A DNA stretch of 13,978 nt from Rhodocollybia butyracea. Lineage: Eukaryota > Basidiomycota > Agaricomycetes > Agaricales > Omphalotaceae. Shown piece after piece: positions 9,126 through 13,978 of this stretch. Within the stretch, counting starts at the first letter, position 1; each line of letters begins with the position of its first letter. The notes under the pieces are model-generated. The model had not been told where the DNA came from, did not search any database, and was given only the letters and a program-made list of their open reading frames with translations. Both the position numbers and the translations under genes were made by a program. Location of the stretch: contig JADNRY010001251.1 in the NCBI GenBank assembly GCA_015501585.1, positions 1-13,978 on the forward strand, read 5' to 3'.

Positions 9126-9874
9126 GTTGATTCCTGCGAAAAAGGTAGCAGATCTTTTTCTGTATAAAATTGTATTGGTTTCCGAGAACGCGGTAATTCT
9201 CTGTCTACTGTCTACGCCGACCCACGCATCCTATAGTTAGAAGTTGCCTTATAGTACCGGCTTCACTGTACTATTCCTTCCTTCCGAAATATCAATGATT
9301 TCTTGATTCTCTTCTCGTCGCAAGTGATACATATCTGAGAACCTTATTAAGATGGCCCCGCTACTGAATGTACTGGCCGCAAAGTACTGAAGTTCTTTCA
9401 ATTTGTGTGTACTTGCTATCTATCAAATTAAACTTGGCGACCCGAGCTCCCCCGAGCTACTACTATGAAAGCCCTCCAGTGTTCCAAGGAAGGTAACAGG
9501 ATGTTTTGAACCCCCTCAAGGTTCTGAGGTATGAAGTGGTATGATATACATATGGCATGATTCTCAAATATCTTCTGTTAAAGCGGGCGTATCAGGTAAA
9601 GCAAATAAAATTGGTCAAGATTGACTAGATTTGGGTTGTTACAATTGGAGCTGTCGTGGTTATTGACGGTGTCTGTGGTGATGGAAAAAAGGTGTAAGCT
9701 GTTTTATTTTGCTATGGATTCTACTGCACACACTTCCTGCATCTGCCTCTTGTTCCGCTCTCTGGAGTCTTCCTCACCGCCGGCATCAGCGCTGGCACTA
9801 GAGCTCCAGTGGCAGCCTCTATGGGTCTTCAAGTTTTGTTGAAAAGTTAGACTAAGTATATACAACGTACACTA
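9126..9874. other. Spacer between units B and C
   Basis: No gene is supportable. Positions 9126-9360 resemble the flank behind the unit A coiled-coil gene, including a related GGCTTCACTGTACT / AGCTTCACTTTTACT stretch, and are probably transcribed 3' sequence. A direct repeat lies at 9455-9515. One hydrophobic open stretch of about 50 codons at 9690-9846 (plus strand, containing VPLSGVFLTAGISAG) has no start codon and no clear partner exon; I do not call it. The homology of the unit C Hsp70-like 3' flank begins near 9875. Confidence 0.5.
9455..9515 (+). repeat. Direct repeat right of unit B (DR-R)
   Basis: This is an imperfect second copy of 6751-6810, sharing the order AAAGCCCT, then TCC.AGGAA, then GTAACAGGATGTTT and GAACCC. 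It is in the same orientation and sits at the right edge of unit B. Confidence 0.65.
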
Positions 9875-10001
9875 TGCAGGCGGAGTGATAGCATTCATAT
9901 TTGGGAAGTCTGTTTACATACGTATTTTAATCGAAATTTTTTACTTTTTGCTTGCCCATGATCATCAAAGAGCAAGTTTGCTATGTATACGCAACCAGCC
10001 G

Positions 10002-12459
10002 TCAATCTTGCTCATACACTACTTGTGCTGGACCCCTAGATTATTGAAGTAAGTTTTGTGATTCCACTGCATTAAATATTAGAGTGTACCTTTTCTCAGC
10101 TCCCTAAGCGAAGTTTTTAGCGAAAATTCTCTAGAGAGCGAGATAAACCTACATTTCCTCTTTCCATGCAATCTGAGCTTTCAGCTCTGTCAAACCAAAC
10201 AACAAGATGACATCGAATTCCGTCTTATAGTATATCAAATCGTTCCAAGGTTTTCGACGAAGCGTCTTATGGGATATTCGCGAAACGTCGGCAGCCACTG
10301 TACAAGCTGTTGAATACATTTCTGTCAAAGCTCGTGAACATCTGATACCTGATGCGCAAAATTTTGAGCGCAAGGCCAAACATAACATACCAGCATCCTC
10401 ATCTGTCCAAGCTGGGTACTCGATGATTCCTTCATACTTCAAAATATTCACCGATATGTTGTTTAGACGAGTCGCAGATTCCTGATAAAACGACGCTCGA
10501 AACTCCTGGGCTTTCAATATTTGCACATCCTGCGAAGGAGATTATAATAAGCACGATTTGTGCATTTTGAAAAAGAATCTGACCTTTTGCAGTATAACCG
10601 AATATTGATTCAACACTTGCAGCTCTCCAGTCAACACGTTAGTAACGTATCCTCGTATTTGGTGCTTCGGGATTATTCGCTTCATAAACGGCATAAGTAC
10701 CCAAACCGTAAGTCGATCTAGAGACGCGAGTGTCAACGAGACAATCTAGATGAAACGAAACAGCCCCATCGGAGACTGCCTTATTACTGGACGGTGTTAT
10801 AAAACAATGGAAAAATTGAACTAAGTAAGACACTTGCACATGATCATCCGGGCGTTGTAAACTCAATCCCAAAAGTCGCAGCTCTTCCTTGAGCTGTGAG
10901 CAAAGCCAACTCACTCGCAGCGAAGCCACCCACTAGAAACACGGACTATGAACACAAGATACTCAGTGAACGCTTATATGGTAGTGGACGTTGAGGTTCT
11001 CACTGTTATGTTTGGTGCATTGCTGCACTGTCTCGTAATCGCCTCCAGGGCCGCCTTAACAGAGCGCTCGAAGAAAACGCGCAACATCGGACCTGCAATG
11101 TTTTGCTGTAGAGGTATTATACGAGGAAACCTAGATAACATACCCCGGAAATCTCCACTTGACCAGCCCGAATATTGAGAGTAGGGTCGTTATCATTTCG
11201 CCCACCAAACTTGATAAAGGAAGGAGCATTGCTATTTCTTGAACTGCAACTTGGTTGTGCGGTCGAAATACTCAACCATGGTATCTACATCGCGCTCAAA
11301 ACTGAGTTCCCTTCAGTTTATCTGCAGGAGAAAATGTAAAACAAAAGCAGAGGAGATTTGGATAGAATACTTACCTTCAAGATAGCGGCGAGCTGCTTGC
11401 GTGACAAAGACTGACCCAGCGAAGCAGCCTTTGATTGGACATTGATTATCTGTTGGATAACTTTGGAGAAGTATACGTACACTCCGAACGGCTAATTTCA
11501 TGGAAGGTGATAGTTTCGCCAGATCCGGACGAGGAGTAAGCACTGAGGTCGATGGTGCCCCGCCTGCGTCTAAAATGATTATTCCCTCATTTTCCTGTGA
11601 TAGCAGCCATCAGTAGATAGCCATTTGGGCATTGCATACCAAGAAGTACATACACCAATTTCAAGACCATTGTTGACACAAAAATGCAAACTAGCTTTGC
11701 CTTCGGTGACAAAATGTATGCGGTCTTGATCATCAGCATTGGTCACAAGGCCGGCTTCAACGGCCGCTTGTCGCATGGAGCTGTGTAGCGAGCCCTCCCA
11801 ACCATTCGGATGGCTCAGAACAAAGATGATACGATTTTCAACAGAGCCCAGAGTTTCCACCATCAGGAAGCACTGTTTCCTCGATGAATGACTTGCACAC
11901 TTCAAGAGGTATCGGAGATAATCCGCCAGTACTGCTGACAACGATAGACTCGGTGGGAACAGTGGGACGTGCTTAGAGTCGAGAAGGGAAGCAGGAGACT
12001 TGGGTCGCAGATGCATTTTGAACCTATGATGTTATCCGTCTGATTTTTGAAGTGCAGAACGACCGAAACATACCTTTCAACTTTTATCCACCCCTTGTCC
12101 TCAGCTTCTTCAATCTTAACTGGTACTCGTCTCCGCCCAATAGCGCGCGCCACTCCTTTGTCATCATAGTATAAGACCGAAGGAATTTTTGAGGATCCAC
12201 CAGGAGTCTGATCGGGGAACCTATTGACTGCCTAAACAATTTGCGGGAAATTACTTGGTGAAGACTGACCTAGTGACACTCTGAATTCTTGGTACTAACA
12301 CCAGGATCGAGCACACTGTGAGAGCAGACCTGAGATATCGTACTTTGAATCGAATATTACAAGTACAGAACCTGAATGATATGCCACTAAAGGTCGTCCC
12401 GAGATCGAAAGCAACGACCAATCCTCGTTGGAGCCAGAGAAAGGTTTGCGTGTGGACAT
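10002..12459 (-). CDS. Hsp70-like (Hsp70-12A type) ATPase, copy C, 14 exons, frameshifted as given
   Basis: Same family and exon plan as copy A. Start ATG 12459 gives MSTRKPFSGS. Then come phosphate-1 AFDLGTTFSGISF, SVLDPG, KIPSVLYYDDKGVARAIG, IEEAEDKGWIKVERFK, MHLRPKS, RIIFVLSHPNGWEG, FVTEGKASLHFCVNNGL, phosphate-2 LDAGG-TIDLSAYSSSGSG, CCFAGSVFVTQAARRYLE, FDRTTKLQF, FLVGGFAAS and SDGAVSFHLD; the end is EKRGPAQVVYEQD-stop. Exons: 12459-12372, 12315-12270, 12220-12074, 12023-11654, 11594-11481, 11428-11375, 11321-11144, 11092-11004, 10945-10838, 10786-10584, 10529-10391, 10321-10153, 10103-10090, 10035-10002. Twelve introns are GT-AG; intron 9 (10837-10787) is GC-AG. Frame breaks occur near 12432, 12298, 11560, 11303, 11243, 11144, 11075, 10915, 10669 and 10155. 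The C-terminal region again lacks a canonical Hsp70 substrate-binding domain. Role beyond ATPase-fold membership is unknown. Confidence 0.8.
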
Positions 12460-12598
12460 GGCTGATAAGAAGAAATCCCCAAAGTTATCAACCTTAAAGG
12501 CTGTAAATAGTATACACGCTGCAAGGCATGTGATGCTTTAAAAAGTAAGAAGTCAGGCCGCAGTGCCTCTCTTTCGCCCATCGAGTTCGAATCTTTCG
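12460..12598. promoter_or_regulatory. Shared 5' region between divergent genes, unit C
   Basis: Only about 140 bp separate the Hsp70-like ATG (12459, minus) from the coiled-coil ATG (12599, plus), so one bidirectional promoter is likely. A minus-strand ATGGGCGAAAG begins at 12581, as in units A and B, and opens a 64-codon frame ending at 12387 that overlaps the ATPase start out of frame. CTTTAAAAAG at about 12536-12545 is the only TATA-like string and is weak evidence. Confidence 0.5.
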
Positions 12599-13978
12599 AT
12601 GGTACTAGGTTTCAGTTTACTACCTCCTCGATATTCAATGCACAGCTCAATTTACTCGGAGGAAGACTCACGTCATCACTCCGGTCATGGCCATGCACAG
12701 AGAGATGATCGTGAAAGAAACACACGTTGGGATGAAGGCAGTTTTCATCCCGACTCTTCATCCGATGTTCCGGTCAGCAGTCCGCACGCAGATGATTGCT
12801 CCGACACCGTTAGGCCAGTCGAGCAGAACTTTCACGCAATAGGACCTCGCGCCGGACATCCGAGTCATACAGATGAAAGGTCTATGAAGACGGTCAATCT
12901 CCAATGGCTTATGAAATGACAGTTTCCCAGTCTGGGAGAAGTGCAGAGGTGTCGCTCCCTGGGCCGGTCAAGCAGGACCTTCACGCAGTAGAACTATCTC
13001 CCATCGCACATCATACAAATGAAAGGTCGCATGGAAACCGTCCCCAGTTTTCATCGGCTGATGCCGCAGAACTTGCCCCCCAGTCTGCGAGACCAGCGAG
13101 AAACACCACTGCAGAGCCTCCGAGTCAGCAAATGCGATCGCTAGAAGCGGAGCTTCTGACAGCACGGCGTGAAAACCGCACAAAGAACGATGAGAATGAA
13201 CGTCTAAAGCGACGCCTTTCTAGTGCGCAGAAAGAGATCGCCTACTATCGAAAGAAGGACGCCCATAGTCAAGAGCTTTTGGAGACACAAAGGCGGGAAC
13301 TGCAGGGAGCTCTAGCATTCTTGAACACGATTGACGCGTACTCGGGCGGAGATATCATTGATATGCTCAACGCCCTTAATTCCGAAATCTTTCAAGGTGC
13401 TGCCATCATCACAGACTCGCTCGACGGAGCCCGTCCTGGCGGTGGGAGCTACCGTCGCTCAGATGAAGCTTCGGAAGTTAAGAGATCAGAAGGGCATTGG
13501 GGGATGAGGTGCGGGTACTCCTGCAGGAAGATGGGACCGAAGGGGAAAACATCGCGATCAACCAAGCTGCACTACAAACAAGCTTGAATATTGCATTAGA
13601 GCAGATCTGTCGCCGGTGGTCAAACAACGACTCGGCAGATCAGGCGCTTAATGATGTATATGTTCAGATCCGGGCACAACAAGGTCAGTGAAACTCGAAG
13701 GCATGCTACTTATGAGTGCATACTCAACATACATACAATTCTAGGTCAAGTTTTAGTGCCCGGAACATGGAGATCTCTGACCAGAGCGCAAACAAAACCT
13801 TGGTGTACCAGAATCCAGGACTCCTCGAACATATAGTGGGGCAGTGAAAGCGATCTTAGTTGTAGCAGAATGGTGGCCGTACAGGGATTCAGAGTCTGAA
13901 AGGCAAAATTGCATCCATGGCTCGCAAAAAGGTTCTCCGCCATTCTGAAACTTTTGGCGAAACTGGATGAGGCTATGA
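12599..13978 (+). CDS. Coiled-coil protein paired with Hsp70-like gene, copy C, partial at window end, frameshifted as given
   Basis: Exon 1 spans 12599-13683, a 61-bp intron 13684-13744 (GTCAGT...TTCTAG) follows, and exon 2 starts at 13745 and leaves the window. The N-terminus has RHHSGHGHAQRDD and GSFHPDSSSDVPV. The coil is the cleanest of the three copies (MRSLEAELLTARRENRTK, KRRLSSAQKEIAYYRKKD, at about 13130-13270). ELQGALAFLNTIDAYSGG, LNALNSEIFQGAAIITD, LGDEVRVLLQ, AALQTSLNIALEQIC and VYVQIRAQQ follow, with VLVPGTWRSLTRAQTK across the splice. The frame switch between 12893 and 12964 is explained by an internal duplication. A missing G near 13477 (GTTAAGAG for GTTGAAGAG) and a missing base near 13800 are further breaks. 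The C-terminal VLLKPKV-type motif would lie beyond the window. ATG 12638 is an alternative start. Confidence 0.65.
12815..13110 (+). repeat. Internal tandem duplication, about 147 bp, in coiled-coil copy C
   Basis: A block starting CCAGTCGAGCAG at 12815 recurs as CCGGTCAAGCAG at 12964, and GAAAGGTC at 12875 recurs at 13021. Offsets are 149 and 146, both 2 modulo 3. The first copy therefore reads in one frame (PVEQNFH...HTDERS) and the second in another (PVKQDLH...HTNERS), which matches the observed frame change. Copies A and B have only one such block. The two halves are clearly diverged. Confidence 0.7.

Larger units (their letters stand above)
6855..9460. repeat. Tandem unit B (truncated gene pair)
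   Basis: This is the middle copy of the gene pair, much shorter than A because the 3' half of the Hsp70-like gene is missing and its N-terminal exon is gone. The coiled-coil side is near complete. Start-to-start spacing of the coiled-coil genes is 2,937 bp from A to B and 5,010 bp from B to C, which shows the deletion. The unit is bounded by the direct repeats at 6751-6810 and 9455-9515. Confidence 0.7.
9875..13978. repeat. Tandem unit C (Hsp70-like / coiled-coil pair, cut by window end)
   Basis: This is the second full-length copy of the gene pair. It aligns with unit A across the 3' flank, all 14 Hsp70-like exons, the shared 5' region and the coiled-coil gene. The window stops inside the coiled-coil gene, so the right end of the unit and any further units are not visible. 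Confidence 0.75.

Noticed and set aside
9690..9846. Hydrophobic stretch containing VPLSGVFLTAGISAG, faintly like a membrane-protein segment
   Set aside because: There is an in-frame stop upstream, no start codon and no second segment. A channel or transporter exon could not be supported.
1..13978. tRNA, rRNA, CRISPR or prokaryotic operon features
   Set aside because: I found no cloverleaf-compatible box A/B pair, rRNA signature or regularly spaced repeat; the intron structure is eukaryotic.

Overview
The window looks like nuclear DNA of a mushroom-forming basidiomycete (Agaricomycete). The evidence is the density of short introns (about 49-69 bp, GT-AG, with CTGAC/CTGAG-type branch sites) and two protein families I associate with that group: an Hsp70/actin-like ATPase related to the Hsp70-12A type, and a lineage-restricted coiled-coil protein. 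I cannot name the species.

The main structure is a tandem array of three copies of one head-to-head gene pair. In each copy the Hsp70-like gene is on the minus strand and the coiled-coil gene on the plus strand, separated by a short shared 5' region. Unit A (about 1876-6480) has a 14-exon Hsp70-like gene (4472 down to 1952) and a two-exon coiled-coil gene (4652-6159). Unit B (about 6855-9460) has only a degenerate middle piece of the Hsp70-like gene (about 7445 down to 6857) beside a near full-length coiled-coil gene (7589-9125). Unit C (about 9875 to the window end) has a 14-exon Hsp70-like gene (12459 down to 10002) and a coiled-coil gene from 12599 that runs off the right edge. Positions 1-1875 and the spacers around 6170-6855 and 9126-9870 hold no gene I can support.

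As written, no copy has an uninterrupted reading frame. Most breaks are +1 or -1 indels, many in short homopolymers. Yet all 13 introns of the A and C Hsp70-like genes lie at the same places with usable splice sites, as does the single coiled-coil intron in all three copies. For A and C this suggests either very recent inactivation or indel errors in the assembly. The B Hsp70 remnant, with a lost N-terminus, lost 3' half and internal stops, is a true pseudogene.

The repeated divergent pairing suggests that the ATPase-like protein and the coiled-coil protein are co-expressed and may work together, for example as a chaperone-like ATPase and a partner. That is inference; neither function is established from the sequence.
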